A DNA stretch of 64,000 nucleotides from Sphingomonas sp. LR60. GTDB lineage: Bacteria; Pseudomonadota; Alphaproteobacteria; Sphingomonadales; Sphingomonadaceae. Within the stretch, counting starts at the first letter, position 1; the number at the start of each line of letters is the position of its first letter. Shown piece by piece: positions 45,993 through 56,213 of the stretch. The stretch covers positions 1,151,501 through 1,215,500 of the forward strand of contig NZ_JASPFK010000001.1 in NCBI RefSeq assembly GCF_036855935.1. Direction: 5' to 3'. Made by a program: the position numbers and the translations under genes. The notes beneath the pieces are model-generated. The model saw only the letters and a program-made list of their open reading frames with translations. It was not told where the DNA came from and did not search any database.

Positions 45993-48900
45993 TTGACTTT
46001 CATTGAACTTCTTATGACCGGCGGTGACACCGGCAGCCTGATCGCGGCCCGTGATTGGGCTGGCACGCAGATAGGTCCGACTTGCGACTGGCCGGAGCCA
46101 TTGCGCACCTCTTTGCTGACCTGCCTTCGTGCTCCGACCGTCGGGGCGGTGCTTTGGGGACCAGACCATCTCCTCCTGTACAATGACGCCTATGCCGACG
46201 TGCTGGCTGATCGACACCCGACGGCGCTTGGGCGACCGCTGCTTGAGGTGTTCGCAGAGGTTGCGAATGTGCTCGGTCCCCAACTTGAAGAGGCGTACCG
46301 GTCCGGACGCGGTTTCCTGACTGTCGATCAGACCCTTTCCCTCCATCGCGCGGGCATGTCCGAAGAGACGCAATGGACCTATAGTTTCGCGCCAATTCGC
46401 GGCGCGGACGGGCATGTTGCCGGGCTTTCCAATAGTGCGATCGAGACGAGCGCCCGCGCCCGCGGTGATCGCGCGCGCGACGCTGCGGAACGACGGATGA
46501 CGGCGGCGACCAGCGCGTCCGGCTTGTCCGCCGACTTCCGCGCCCTCTTCGAAGCGTCGCCGACGCCCCTGGTCGTGGTGGCCCCGCCGGATTGGACCAT
46601 CGTTGCCGCAAACGACGCCAGACTTCAGGTCACGGGCATCACGCGGGAAGCGCAGATCGGCCGACGCCTGTTCGACCTTTTCCCGACGACCCTGGAGATC
46701 CGCAGGCGGATGGCGTCAGTAATCTAACCGCGTCCTTCGAGCGCGTCGTTGCCACGGGATCGGCGGACGTGATGGCGGTGCAGCGTTATTCGGTACGAGG
46801 ACCGGACGGTCGCTTCGCCGAACGGTGGTGGACGCCGGTCAATACACCGGTGCTCGGTCCTGACGGTACGGTGGCGCTCATCATCCACCGGGTCGAGGAT
46901 GTGACCGAGCTCGTCCGCCTGCGCGGCGATGCCGAAGCGCGTGACCAGCTCGCCCGCGACCAGCAGGCCCTGATCCAGCGGCTTCGCGTATCGGAAGCGG
47001 CATTGCGCACCAGCGAAGAGTTCAACCGGCGGATTCTGGCAAGCTCCCTGATTGCATCAAGGTGCTCGACCTTGATGGCCGGGTGGAGTTCATGTCGGAC
47101 GGCGGCTTTGGCGTCATGGAAGTGGAGGCGTTCGATATGCTCCGCCACCAGCACTGGCCCGAACTCTGGCCGGAAGCGGAGCGGCACAAGGTCATCACCG
47201 CGATCCAGATCGCCCAATCAGGCGCCACCGGCCGTTTCCAAGGCTTCGCCCCCACCATGAAGGGGAACCCGCGCTGGTGGGACGTGGTGGTGACCGCGAT
47301 CAACGGGGCCGATCTCCGGCCCGAGAAGCTATTGTCCGTTTCTCGCGACATCACGACCGGTCGGGCCGCCGAGGAGCAACTGCGGGAAAGCGAGGCACGC
47401 TTTCGTCTGATGGCCGATGCCGTGCCGCAGATCGTCTGGATAACGGATGCCGGTGGGCATACCGAATTCTTCAACAAACAATGGTCGAACTACACGGGCG
47501 CCGCCTACGAACCGACCACGGCCGGGCAGATCGCCCACTCGTTCATCCATCCTGATGATGCCGGTGCCACGATGGCGGCATTCGACAAGGCTCGTGCTAC
47601 CGGCACCAACTTCGACGTCGAGCATCGCATCCGTTCGGCGGCGGGCGAGTATCGCTGGTTCCTCGTACGGGGCGAACCATATTACGATCAGGACGGTGCC
47701 ATCATCCGGTGGTTCGGCGCATCGGTCGACATTCATGACCGCAAGCTTGCTGAGGACCGGTTGCGGGAGCTGAACGACACGCTGGAACAGCAGGTCGCTG
47801 CGCGCTCGGCCGAACGCGATCGTCTGTGGAACCTGTCGGAGGACATGCTCGCCCGCGCCGATTACCAGGGCAGGATGTCCGCGGCGAGCCCGGCCTGGAG
47901 TAACGTCGTCGGCTGGAGCGAAGAGGAATTGCTGCGTCGGGGCTATGCCGAGTTCATGCATCCCGACGACGCCGCGGCCACGCTGGCGGCGATCGAACGT
48001 ATCGCGGCGACACGGACATCGGCGCGGTTCGAGAACCGCATCGCCACGGTCGACGGCGGGTGGAAGCCGATCGAGTGGACCGTCGTCCCCGAGGCCGACG
48101 GCGTCAATTTCATCGCGGTCGGACGCGACCTGAGTAATGCCAAGGCGCGGGAGGCCGAGCTGGCGGCCGCACAGGAGGCGTTGCGGCAAAGCCAGAAGAT
48201 GGAGGCGATGGGCAGCCTCACCGGCGGTGTCGCGCATGATTTCAACAATCTGCTGACCCCCATCATCGGCTCGCTCGACATGCTCCACCGCAAGGGCGTG
48301 GGCAGCGAGCGCGAGCGGCGCCTGATCGATGGCGCACTGCAATCGGCCGAACGCGCCAAGACGCTGGTGCAACGCCTCCTGGCCTTTGCGCGCCGACAGC
48401 CGCTCCAGGCCGTCGCGGTCGATGTGGCGCAACTGGTGAGCGGCATGACCGACCTGATAGGCTCAACACTGGGGCCCGCGATCGACCTGCGTGTGGCGAT
48501 CGATCCGGGCCTTGCTCCCGCCCGCGCCGATCCGAACCAGGTCGAGATGGCGCTGCTCAACCTCGCGGTGAACGCCCGCGACGCGATGCCGGACGGGGGC
48601 GAGCTTCGCATCGCTGTAGGGCGGGCCAATGTACGGGAGCCTGATCGGACCGGACTGCCCCGCGGACATTATGTTCGTCTTGCCGTCACCGACACAGGTA
48701 GCGGCATGGATGCCGAAACTCTGAGCCGCGCGATCGAACCGTTCTTCTCAACCAAGGGCATTGGGAAAGGCACGGGGCTTGGGCTCTCAATGGTGCACGG
48801 TCTGGCTGCGCAACTTGGTGGTGGATTGACCATCACGAGCGCGCCGGATCGGGGCACCACCGTCGAGCTTTGGCTGCCGATCAGCACGGTTGCAGCCGAA

Positions 48901-49290
48901 GGCGAAAGCCCTGCGCCTGAGCCAACCGTTGGACCCAAGCACCTTGGCACGGCGCTGCTTGTGGACGACGAGGATCTCGTTCGTATGACGACGGCCGACA
49001 TGCTGTCGGACCTGGGCTATACGGTGGTGGAGGCAGGCTCGGCGGAACAGGCGCTGCGACTGGTAGGCGAGGGGTTGTACCCCGATCTCCTTGTGACCGA
49101 TCACCTGATGCCGGGGATGAACGGGGCAATGCTGGCGCGCACATTACATGAACGCCGACCGGACTTGCCGGTGCTGATCGTGTCCGGTTACGCCGAAGCC
49201 GATGGGATGCGGTCCGACATTGCCCGCCTCACCAAGCCATTCCGCCAGACAGAACTGGCAGCCAGCCTTTCTGCCCTCACGGGGTCATGA
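45993..49290 (+). pseudogene. PAS hybrid histidine kinase with receiver, two 1-base losses
   Basis: Three overlapping frames form one protein of 1099 residues if one C is added at the C run near 46683 (LFDLFP then DDPGDPQADGVSN) and one near 47048 (RRILASS then PDCIKVLDLDG). Domains in order: a GAF/PAS-like input (WGPDHLLLYNDAYADVLADR), PAS, two more PAS (EFFNKQWSNYTGAAYEPTTA; SAASPAWSNVVGWSEEELLR), a HisKA with GGVAHDFNNLLTPI (phospho-His about residue 746), HATPase (NLAVNARDAMPDGG, GKGTGLGLSMVHG) and a C-terminal receiver with Asp in LLVTDHLMPGMNG. All catalytic residues are present. Sequencing error is the likely cause of the breaks. The signal is unknown. Confidence 0.85.
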
Positions 49291-49646
49291 TCGCACATTC
49301 GAGCGCAACCTCGCGTCGTACGCCATCGTAATCCGCAGGTTAGTGAGCCGCTTACTTTTTCGCAGAGGCATGATGGCGGCTCATTCGGATGGATTAACGA
49401 ACGACCGCCTCTGGCAAGCAGTAGAAGGGCTCTGAACGTACATAAGCGGGCGGGTCTTGGCGAAGACGGCTTCCGCCACAAACGGCAGCGCGTCTGCGCC
49501 GATGCACAGTCGCCCGTGTGCACGGATCCTTTTCGTCGAGATGAACGGATCACCGGAATCGGGGGCTAAGGGTCTGTCTCGAACGGCCGGATTTGGGTCT
49601 TTGTAACGTGATAGCCAACTGACTGGTTTGAGGGACGTTCGCGATA
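49291..49646. other. Intergenic, no gene seen
   Basis: Open frames on both strands over this stretch lack domains and ribosome sites; the minus-strand frame 49188-49553 overlaps the kinase gene and looks non-coding. No clear terminator or repeat was found. Confidence 0.45.
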
Positions 49647-50108
49647 TCAGCTTGCAGGAGGCTCAAGCGGGATGATCAACAGCGTCGAGGTCGCAGAAGC
49701 GCAAAGGCGTCCCTGCGCATCGACCAGCCGTGCTTCTGAGAAGCCGACGCGGCGCCCCAGGGAGACGACCTTGCCCTCGGCACGGACCGGTCCGCTCGCA
49801 TCCGTCAGGGCGCGGTGATACGCTATCTTGAGTTCGAGCGTGGTGTAGCCATTGCCTGCTGGAAGGCTCGAATGGACAGCGCAGCCGCACGCGCTGTCGA
49901 GCAACGTCGCGGCATAGCCGCCATGCACCGATCCGATCGGGTTATAGACCTTGCGTGAGGGCGATCCTTCGAACACGACGCGGCCTCGCTCGAGCTCGAC
50001 CAAGGCGAATTCCAGCGTCTCGCCGATCGGCGGATGACGGTTGGCCGCCATCAGTGCGGCGAGCTGGTCATGGCCGTCGAGATCGGCGTGATCGGTCAAC
50101 ACGTTCAT
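49647..50108 (-). CDS. PaaI-family hotdog thioesterase
   Basis: A 153-residue single-hotdog protein. The active-site segment YNPIGSVHGGYAATLLDSAC with HGG and the following Asp is typical of the PaaI/4HBT group. YTTLELKIAYHRALTD and RAEGKVVSLGRRVGFSEARL complete the fold. It should hydrolyse aryl- or acyl-CoA thioesters. ATG 50108 overlaps the stop of the upstream TetR gene by four bases, so it is the second gene of that operon. The long frame to 50405 enters the TetR gene and is not used. Confidence 0.88.
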   Translation of the reverse strand: MNVLTDHADLDGHDQLAALMAANRHPPIGETLEFALVELERGRVVFEGSPSRKVYNPIGSVHGGYAATLLDSACGCAVHSSLPAGNGYTTLELKIAYHRALTDASGPVRAEGKVVSLGRRVGFSEARLVDAQGRLCASATSTLLIIPLEPPAS

Positions 50109-50701
50109 GCGCGGGCATCCTCTTCCTGATCTGTGGTGACGCGAGCCTGCGTCGTGGCAATCCATGCGCGGGTGGCGTGGAGCAATTCGTCTGACAATGC
50201 GGGGTTGTCGACCGCGCGGGACAACACTACGGCGCCGACCATCGCCGCCCAGCGGCCAATCGCGGCTTGGCGTCGTTCGGCGTCGTCGTCGCCGGGCAAT
50301 GCCGCCGCGAACCGCTCGATATGCCGGTTCAGGCCGTGCGCCATGGCGCCGCGCGCTTCCTGTGTCTGATGCCGCATCAATCCGGCAAGGCTCGCCATCG
50401 GACACCCCTGGTCGGGATTTTCGCGATGCAACGGCGACAGATACGCGTCGGTCCAGGCATCGATGTCTGCCATCGCCGATGCTTCGCCCCCAAGCGTGTC
50501 AGCGACCGTCGCGGCGATCAGGTCGCCCTTCGACGCGAAATGGCCATAAAAACCGCCATGCGTCTGTCCCGCCGCCTTCATCACGTCGGCGACCGTCACG
50601 TCGGCGAAGCCACGCGCGCGGAACAGGCGGCTCGCTTCCCGCAGGATGCGAGCCCGATTCTCTACCATCTGCTCGCGGCTAACCTTCACAAGAATCTCCA
50701 T
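50105..50701 (-). CDS. TetR-family transcriptional repressor
   Basis: A 198-residue TetR protein. The helix-turn-helix at about residues 30-55 is FADVTVADVMKAAGQTHGGF followed by YGHFASKGDLIAATV. The ligand domain has a Cys in ENPDQGCPMASL, as seen in regulators of reactive-electrophile genes of the NemR kind, which often control an old yellow enzyme. ATG 50701 is chosen; the frame can extend to 50740. A 10-base perfect inverted repeat lies in the gap to the divergent SDR and old yellow enzyme genes. Confidence 0.88.
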   Translation of the reverse strand: MEILVKVSREQMVENRARILREASRLFRARGFADVTVADVMKAAGQTHGGFYGHFASKGDLIAATVADTLGGEASAMADIDAWTDAYLSPLHRENPDQGCPMASLAGLMRHQTQEARGAMAHGLNRHIERFAAALPGDDDAERRQAAIGRWAAMVGAVVLSRAVDNPALSDELLHATRAWIATTQARVTTDQEEDARA

Positions 50702-50714
50702 CGCCCATTTCCGT

Positions 50715-50759
50715 TTGATGATAGCCATCACATTTAGCAATCATGACGCCTATCATCAA
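50715..50759. promoter_or_regulatory. Inverted repeat, candidate TetR operator
   Basis: TTGATGATAG at 50715-50724 and CTATCATCAA at 50750-50759 are perfect reverse complements, with centres 35 bases apart. The site lies in the 88-base gap between the divergent tetR and SDR genes. It could be bound by TetR dimers at each arm or across the whole repeat. Assignment to this TetR is by position. Confidence 0.6.
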
Positions 50760-50789
50760 TATAGGCTTTTGCGCCGAAAGGACAATCCG

Positions 50790-51569
50790 ATTACCATCCC
50801 AACCGTTCTTATCACCGGCGCTTCCACTGGAATTGGCGCGACCTATGCCGATCGCTTCGCACGGCGCGGCCACGATCTGGTTCTTGTCGCGCGCGATGCC
50901 GCACGGCTCGATGCGCTGGCCACCCGGCTGAAGAACGAGACGGGCGTCGCGATCGACGTCCTGCCCGCTGATCTGACCCATCGCGACCAGCTTGCCACAG
51001 TCGAGACGCGTCTGCGTGAAGACGACCGGATCGGCACGCTCATCAACAATGCCGGGGCCGGCCTTGTCGGCAGCTTCGTCGATCAATCGACCGATGCGGT
51101 GGAGGATCTGATCGCCCTCAACACCCTTTCGGTCGCGCGTCTGGCAAGCGCGGTCGCGCCGCGCCTAGCCAAACGCGGGGAGGGCGCGATCGTCAACATC
51201 GGTTCGGTGGTCGGACTGGCGCCCGAGCTGGGCATGACCGTCTACGGCGCGACCAAGGCGTTCGTGCTGTTCCTGTCGCAGGGGCTGGCCATCGAACTGG
51301 GGCCGAAGGGCGTCTACGTTCAGGCGGTCCTCCCCGCCGCCACGCGGACAGAATTGTGGGGCCGTGCGGGCGCGGATGAAGCGACCCTGCCGCCGATGAT
51401 GGATGTGAACGCGTTGGTCGATGCCGCGCTCGCCGGCTTCGATGGGCGGGAAGGTGTGACGATCCCGCCGTTGCACGATGCCGACCTTTGGCAGGCATTC
51501 CACGGCGCGCGGCAGGCAATGCTGCCTGGCTTCGGCGCGATTGAGCCCGCTCCGCGTTACACCGCCTGA
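50790..51569 (+). CDS. SDR-family oxidoreductase, unusual start codon
   Basis: A 259-residue SDR with VLITGASTGIGATYADRFAR (cofactor site about residues 6-18), INNAGAGLVGSF and the catalytic YGATKAFVLFL. The start is odd. AAAGGAC lies seven bases before ATT at 50790, after which the protein reads TIPTVLITGAS, exactly where related proteins start. No ATG, GTG or TTG is in frame between the ribosome site and this point; TTG at about 50769 is an upstream option. ATT may be a true rare start, a mutated ATG or a read error. The gene leads the group SDR, old yellow enzyme, quinone oxidoreductase. Confidence 0.82.
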   Translation: MTIPTVLITGASTGIGATYADRFARRGHDLVLVARDAARLDALATRLKNETGVAIDVLPADLTHRDQLATVETRLREDDRIGTLINNAGAGLVGSFVDQSTDAVEDLIALNTLSVARLASAVAPRLAKRGEGAIVNIGSVVGLAPELGMTVYGATKAFVLFLSQGLAIELGPKGVYVQAVLPAATRTELWGRAGADEATLPPMMDVNALVDAALAGFDGREGVTIPPLHDADLWQAFHGARQAMLPGFGAIEPAPRYTA

Positions 51570-51619
51570 TCATCCGCCCCTCGTTCTTTGCGCCTCGCGC
51601 TTTGCGAAAGACCTTTGAC

Positions 51620-52705
51620 ATGTCCGAAGCCACGCTCTTCTCGTCTTACGACCTAGGTCCCCTAACGCTGGCCAATCGCCTCGTCATGGCACCGCTCACC
51701 CGCAACCGCGCCGCGCCGGGTCTGCTCCCCAGCGAACATGCCGCGGAATATTACGCACAGCGTGCCAGTGCCGGGCTGATCATCACCGAGGCGACGCAAG
51801 TCTCGCGCCAGGCGCAAGGGTATCAGGATACGCCCGGCCTCTACACGCCCGAGCAGGTCGCGGCGTGGCGCGTCGTTACCGACGCCGTCCACGCCAAAAG
51901 CGGCCGTATCTTCGCGCAGCTCTGGCATGTCGGACGGGTCAGCCATGTCGACCTGCACGATGGTGCGGCGCCGGTCGCCCCATCGGCGATCCCGGCGGGC
52001 ACCAAGACCTTCGTCAACAACGGGTTCGTCGACACCTCGCCGCCGCGCGCGCTGGAGGCCGACGAAATTCCGGGCATCGTCGACAGCTTCCGGAACGCCG
52101 CGGCCAATGCGATCTCGGCCGGGTTCGACGGGGTCGAGGTCCATGGCGCCAACGGCTATCTGCTCGACCAGTTCTTGCGCGAAAGTGCCAATACCCGCAC
52201 CGACGCTTATGGCGGGTCGATCGAGAACCGCGCCCGCTTGCTGATCGACGTCACCGCAGCGGTCGCAGGCGAAATCGGTGCGGACCGGACCGGCGTGCGC
52301 ATATCCCCAGTGTCGCCCGCCGGCGGCATCGTGCCGGCCGACGACGAACAGCCGCTGTTCAACCATGTCGTCGAACAGCTTGACGCACTGCGCATCGTTT
52401 ATCTGCATGTCGTCGAGGGAGCCACGGGCGGACCGCGCGACGCCAAGCCGTTCGATTATGCCGCGCTTCGCCAGCGTTTCGGCCGCACCTTCCTCGCCAA
52501 CAACGGCTTCGATCTGGCGTTGGCCGAACAGGAGCTGGCGGCCGGCAAGGCCGACCTGTTCGCCTTCGGTCGCGCCTTCATCGCCAACCCCGATCTGGTC
52601 GAGCGGCTGAAGACCGGCGCCAGCCTCAACGCGCTCGACCCCGACACGCTCTACGGCGGCGGGGCCAAGGGCTATACCGACTATCCGACGCTTGCCGACG
52701 CCTGA
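51620..52705 (+). CDS. Old yellow enzyme-family alkene reductase
   Basis: A 361-residue FMN-dependent ene-reductase of the NemA type. FMN and active-site features are LVMAPLTRNRAAPGLLPSE, the substrate-binding His and Asn in EVHGANGYLLDQFLRESAN, RTDAYGGSIENRARLL and FAFGRAFIANPDLVERL. It reduces alpha,beta-unsaturated carbonyls, nitroesters or maleimide-like electrophiles with NAD(P)H. ATG 51620 is chosen by alignment of the start (LFSSYDLGPLTLANRLV). It is presumably repressed by the divergent TetR and relieved by electrophiles. The quinone oxidoreductase gene follows 14 bases later. Confidence 0.92.
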   Translation: MSEATLFSSYDLGPLTLANRLVMAPLTRNRAAPGLLPSEHAAEYYAQRASAGLIITEATQVSRQAQGYQDTPGLYTPEQVAAWRVVTDAVHAKSGRIFAQLWHVGRVSHVDLHDGAAPVAPSAIPAGTKTFVNNGFVDTSPPRALEADEIPGIVDSFRNAAANAISAGFDGVEVHGANGYLLDQFLRESANTRTDAYGGSIENRARLLIDVTAAVAGEIGADRTGVRISPVSPAGGIVPADDEQPLFNHVVEQLDALRIVYLHVVEGATGGPRDAKPFDYAALRQRFGRTFLANNGFDLALAEQELAAGKADLFAFGRAFIANPDLVERLKTGASLNALDPDTLYGGGAKGYTDYPTLADA

Positions 52706-52719
52706 GCAGGAGGAGCAAG

Positions 52720-53721
52720 ATGAAAGCCTATGTCCTGGACAGATATGGCAAGGGTCGGACGCTGCGCCTTGGCGACGTGCCCGATCCGGCGCCGCCGCCG
52801 GACGAAGTGCTGATCGCGATCCATGCGACCGCGATCAACCAGTTGGACGGCAAGATCCGGGACGGCGCGTTCAAGCCGATCCTGCCTTACAAGCCGCCGG
52901 TCGTGCTGGGTCACGATCTGGCCGGCACGGTGCTGGCGGTCGGCGCCGGGGTGCGCGGCTTCGCGGTGGGGGATGAGGTCTATGCCCGCCCCCGGGACGG
53001 CCGGATTGGCACGTTTGCGGAACGGATCGCGGTTCATGCCGCCGATGTCGCGCTGAAGCCTGCCAGTCTTTCGATGGCAGAGGCGGCGTCTGTGCCGCTC
53101 GTCGGCCTGACCGTCTGGCAGGCGCTGGTCGAAACGGCACAGCTGAAGCGAGGGCAGAAGATCCTGATCCACGCCGGCTCGGGTGGCGTCGGGACGCTTG
53201 CGATCCAGCTCGCCAAGCATCTCGGCGCGACCGTGGCGACGACCGCGAGCGCCGGTAACGTCGATCTCGTCCGCAGCCTCGGCGCGGACGTGGTGATCGA
53301 TTACAAGACACAGGACTTTTCCGAACTGCTGTCGGGGTATGACGTCGTTCTGAACAGCCTTGACGGGAAGACGCTGGAACAGTCGCTGAAGGTGCTGAAA
53401 CCCGGCGGCAAGCTGATCTCGATCTCGGGCCCGCCCGACCCGGCGTTCGCCGAGGCCCAGGGGCTGAATATCGTCCTGCGTACAGTGCTGCGCTTGCTCA
53501 GCGCCGGCATCCGGCGCAAGGCGCAGCGCGCCAAGTTGAAGTACGCCTTCCTGTTCATGCGGGCTGACGGGGGGCAACTTGGCGAGTTGACCAAGCTGTT
53601 CGAGGCTGGTGTGCTCCGCCCGGTCATCGATCGCCAATTTTCGTTCGGTTCGCTGAACGATGCCATCGCCTATGTCGACAGCGGTCGTGCCAAGGGCAAG
53701 GTCGTGGTAAACGTCGCTTGA
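52720..53721 (+). CDS. NADP-dependent zinc-free alcohol dehydrogenase / quinone oxidoreductase
   Basis: A 333-residue medium-chain reductase. The N-terminal GroES-like domain has INQLDGKIRDGAFKPILPYK and LGHDLAGTVLAVGAGVRGF; the zinc ligands of alcohol dehydrogenases are missing. The nucleotide domain has ILIHAGSGGVGTLAIQLAKH at about residues 140-160. Members reduce quinones, enones or 2-alkenals with NADPH. GGAGGAGCAAG before the ATG is a strong ribosome site. It is the third gene of the TetR-linked detoxification group. Confidence 0.9.
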   Translation: MKAYVLDRYGKGRTLRLGDVPDPAPPPDEVLIAIHATAINQLDGKIRDGAFKPILPYKPPVVLGHDLAGTVLAVGAGVRGFAVGDEVYARPRDGRIGTFAERIAVHAADVALKPASLSMAEAASVPLVGLTVWQALVETAQLKRGQKILIHAGSGGVGTLAIQLAKHLGATVATTASAGNVDLVRSLGADVVIDYKTQDFSELLSGYDVVLNSLDGKTLEQSLKVLKPGGKLISISGPPDPAFAEAQGLNIVLRTVLRLLSAGIRRKAQRAKLKYAFLFMRADGGQLGELTKLFEAGVLRPVIDRQFSFGSLNDAIAYVDSGRAKGKVVVNVA

Positions 53722-53889
53722 TTCGTCGGGTGCAGGGAGCACCGGACATAATACCACGCTAGAACGGGTGGATGGCGACACGGCCCCGGTCGTGTGCGGG
53801 CGATGGCATCCGCGCAACCTACGTAAGAAAAGACGAGCGTCTGACCGGGCGTTCTGCCTGTTTAGGCTAACGAAACGGGGGCAAGGACC

Positions 53890-55899
53890 TCAGCGAAGGA
53901 CTTCGCTCGCCTCCGCTTCGGCGATCAACCTGCTCGCATCGGCGGCGAGCAACCAACCCGCCGCGACCTGCTGCGCGGTGACGGCTTTGACGCGCGCAAC
54001 GAAGCCTGCGTGATCGCGGTAGCGCGCTTCCAGCGAAGGTCGCGGATCGCCGGTGGCGCGTCGCTCTGCTTCAGTACGAGCGAAGGGGATGAACCCGCCG
54101 AAGAAGCCGCATCCGCCCCCGCGTCCAAAACCGGCAGCGGACTCGTTCCAGCCGGTGTAGGTGCCCAGCGGTACCAGCAACTGCACCGAGGGCACGCCGG
54201 ACGTCTCGTTCCCATCCTTGTCGACACGCGGGACGAGCGACGGGATCGTCTGGCGGATCGCTGGCGGCTGTCGGTCGAGCACGCCCGACAGGTCGCGATA
54301 GTTGAAGCCCCGGCCGAAATCATAGTCGAGGAAGTCATTGAATTTCCCGTCGGGGGTCGGAGCGGCCGGGATCGCCGGCCAGCCGATCGAGCGTGCGGTG
54401 GGTGCCACGAGATCGCCCGCAGCGATCGTCGGATAGCGGCTGGGAGGTGGAGCCGTGTCGTTGCTCACCCACGCGGCAAGTGCCTGAAGCAGCGCGCGCC
54501 TTGTATCGGTCGACGGGTTGGGATTGCCCGGAAGGGTGCAATTGGGCGTTCCCGGATACCGCTTGTCGCCCTTCGGCGAAAAGCCGCCGAAGTACGAGCC
54601 GCCGTGCGTGACGCTGGGGAAGTAATAGCGCCGCACCTCGGCGGGCAGTGGCAGGTCCGCACGGGCATCCGTGCCGACCAGATTGGGCGACATGCGCAGC
54701 CCCCAGAACTCCGCCGAGCCGAACGTCTCGATGATCTTCGGACAGGTCGCAGTCGCCCGGCAGCGGTCAAGCAGGCTGGCGGTGCCGCGCCCGCGGCGGC
54801 GGTCGTCGTAGCGGCTCCACCATAACGGCCCCTCGCTACCCGGCTCGTAGAGCCCGGCGGCGCCACCGGGCACGCCGAAGCGGATGTTGAGCGGCACCTG
54901 TCGCGCGGCAATGTTCGGGTTTGCGCCGTCGAACAATCGGCGGTCGTCCTCGGTGCGGTTGAAGCCGAGGCTGATGAAGCTGCGCACGAAATTGCCCGAT
55001 TGCGACGTGCCGGTCATGATCGACCAGCGGATGCGGTGGGCGAGCGGGTTCGCCGTTCCGTCATCGTCGGCCGTGCCGTAGCGAAGGAAGGTGTTGAGGT
55101 CGCGCACCGCCGCGAAGCCGAGCCCGAGCACCTTGGGGTCCTTGCCCTGATAGACCAGCGTATAGGCCTGCGCCGGATCGAAGCCGCTCCGCAGGCACAG
55201 GCGTGTCGGATCGGGCGTGCCCGGGAAGGGCGTCGTACGGCAATCGGCGAACGCCCAGTCGCCTGCATCGATGTCGACGGGTGCGGCCGTGTCGCTATCC
55301 TGCCGGAACAACCGCGCTTGGCGGGTGTCGAGCAAGACCGGCAGGGGGCGCGGCGTCGGGCGACCGATCCCGCCGGTGATCGCGATCGTCGTCGCGCCCG
55401 CCGGCATGTCGGTAAAGCGTTGAAGCACCGGCGCGGTGAGCGGCCGACCGTCCGGTCCGCGCGCGACCGGTACCTGCAAGCGCTGCGCGTCCGGGGCATC
55501 GATGTCGCCCTGCCAGCCGCTGATGACGCGGACATGGCCGTCCGGGTCGGCCACTACCGTGCCGTTACCGCGGTTGGGCACGTCGTACATCAGGAAGCCG
55601 CTGGTGCCATCCGCGTCGACCGGCATCGCCAGCGCGAAGGTGGCGGTATAGGCGACACGCCCGTTCGGGCGGCGCGGGGCCGCCGCAAGATCGGTGATGA
55701 TGCGGTTGTGCGCGTCACGCGGATCGACCTCGCCCTCGTAATGCCCGCGCAGGATCCGGTAGGCGGGCGCGCCGGAGCGCACGGGCGCCGCCTCTTGCGT
55801 CGACTCCACCACGAAGCGGGTGAGGCGTGCCGGCGCTGCGGTAGAGAACGTGAGGAGCAGCGAAGCGCCGAGCAGCAGGGAGGTTCTGGTCATCGTCAT
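53890..55899 (-). CDS. Secreted alpha/beta-hydrolase-domain protein
   Basis: A 669-residue exported protein. The signal peptide is TRTSLLLGASLLLTFSTAAP followed by AR. The family is the large alpha/beta hydrolase domain group (Abhydrolase_10 type): VAYTATFALAMPVDADGTSG, FLMYDVPNRGNGTVV, the nucleophile Ser in SIMTGTSQSGNFVRSF at about residue 290 and a His in FPSVTHGGSYFG. An esterase or lactonase acting in the periplasm is the most likely role; the substrate is unknown. It overlaps the stop-start junction with the AtuA-like small gene and is the last gene of a four-gene operon. Confidence 0.85.
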   Translation of the reverse strand: MTMTRTSLLLGASLLLTFSTAAPARLTRFVVESTQEAAPVRSGAPAYRILRGHYEGEVDPRDAHNRIITDLAAAPRRPNGRVAYTATFALAMPVDADGTSGFLMYDVPNRGNGTVVADPDGHVRVISGWQGDIDAPDAQRLQVPVARGPDGRPLTAPVLQRFTDMPAGATTIAITGGIGRPTPRPLPVLLDTRQARLFRQDSDTAAPVDIDAGDWAFADCRTTPFPGTPDPTRLCLRSGFDPAQAYTLVYQGKDPKVLGLGFAAVRDLNTFLRYGTADDDGTANPLAHRIRWSIMTGTSQSGNFVRSFISLGFNRTEDDRRLFDGANPNIAARQVPLNIRFGVPGGAAGLYEPGSEGPLWWSRYDDRRRGRGTASLLDRCRATATCPKIIETFGSAEFWGLRMSPNLVGTDARADLPLPAEVRRYYFPSVTHGGSYFGGFSPKGDKRYPGTPNCTLPGNPNPSTDTRRALLQALAAWVSNDTAPPPSRYPTIAAGDLVAPTARSIGWPAIPAAPTPDGKFNDFLDYDFGRGFNYRDLSGVLDRQPPAIRQTIPSLVPRVDKDGNETSGVPSVQLLVPLGTYTGWNESAAGFGRGGGCGFFGGFIPFARTEAERRATGDPRPSLEARYRDHAGFVARVKAVTAQQVAAGWLLAADASRLIAEAEASEVLR

Positions 55900-56213
55900 C
55901 GTCCGTCTTCGCCGCCTAGCGGCAGGTCCAGAAGTTGTGCGCCCAGCGTCTTTCCATGGGCATCAAGCGCCAGCGAGCGTGTGACCCCGCCGCTCAACGC
56001 GCCCTCGAGCACGAAATTGAGCGCGCCGATCGCGGGCAGTTCGTAGCGGTGTGCGCTGTTGACCGTGAGGCCGGCGAGGTGGCGCAGCACGCGTGCGACC
56101 GTGACCTCGCGCACGAGCAGCTCGAAGTCGGCCGAATCGTAGGCGATCACGGAGATCTGCGAGATGTCACCCTTGTCGCCGGTGCGCAGATGCGCGATGT
56201 CGCCGAGCTGCAT
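55896..56213 (-). CDS. AtuA C-terminal-domain-like protein
   Basis: A 105-residue protein with LGDIAHLRTGDKGDISQISV at the start and ELPAIGALNFVLEGALSGGV later, matching the small AtuA-like domain that in many proteins forms the C-terminus of AtuA. Here it is a separate gene that starts directly after the AtuA-like gene (stop and start are adjacent), so the two probably act together as a split protein. AtuA is needed for citronellol/geranic acid use in Pseudomonas, but its reaction is not established. Confidence 0.82.
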   Translation of the reverse strand: MQLGDIAHLRTGDKGDISQISVIAYDSADFELLVREVTVARVLRHLAGLTVNSAHRYELPAIGALNFVLEGALSGGVTRSLALDAHGKTLGAQLLDLPLGGEDGR

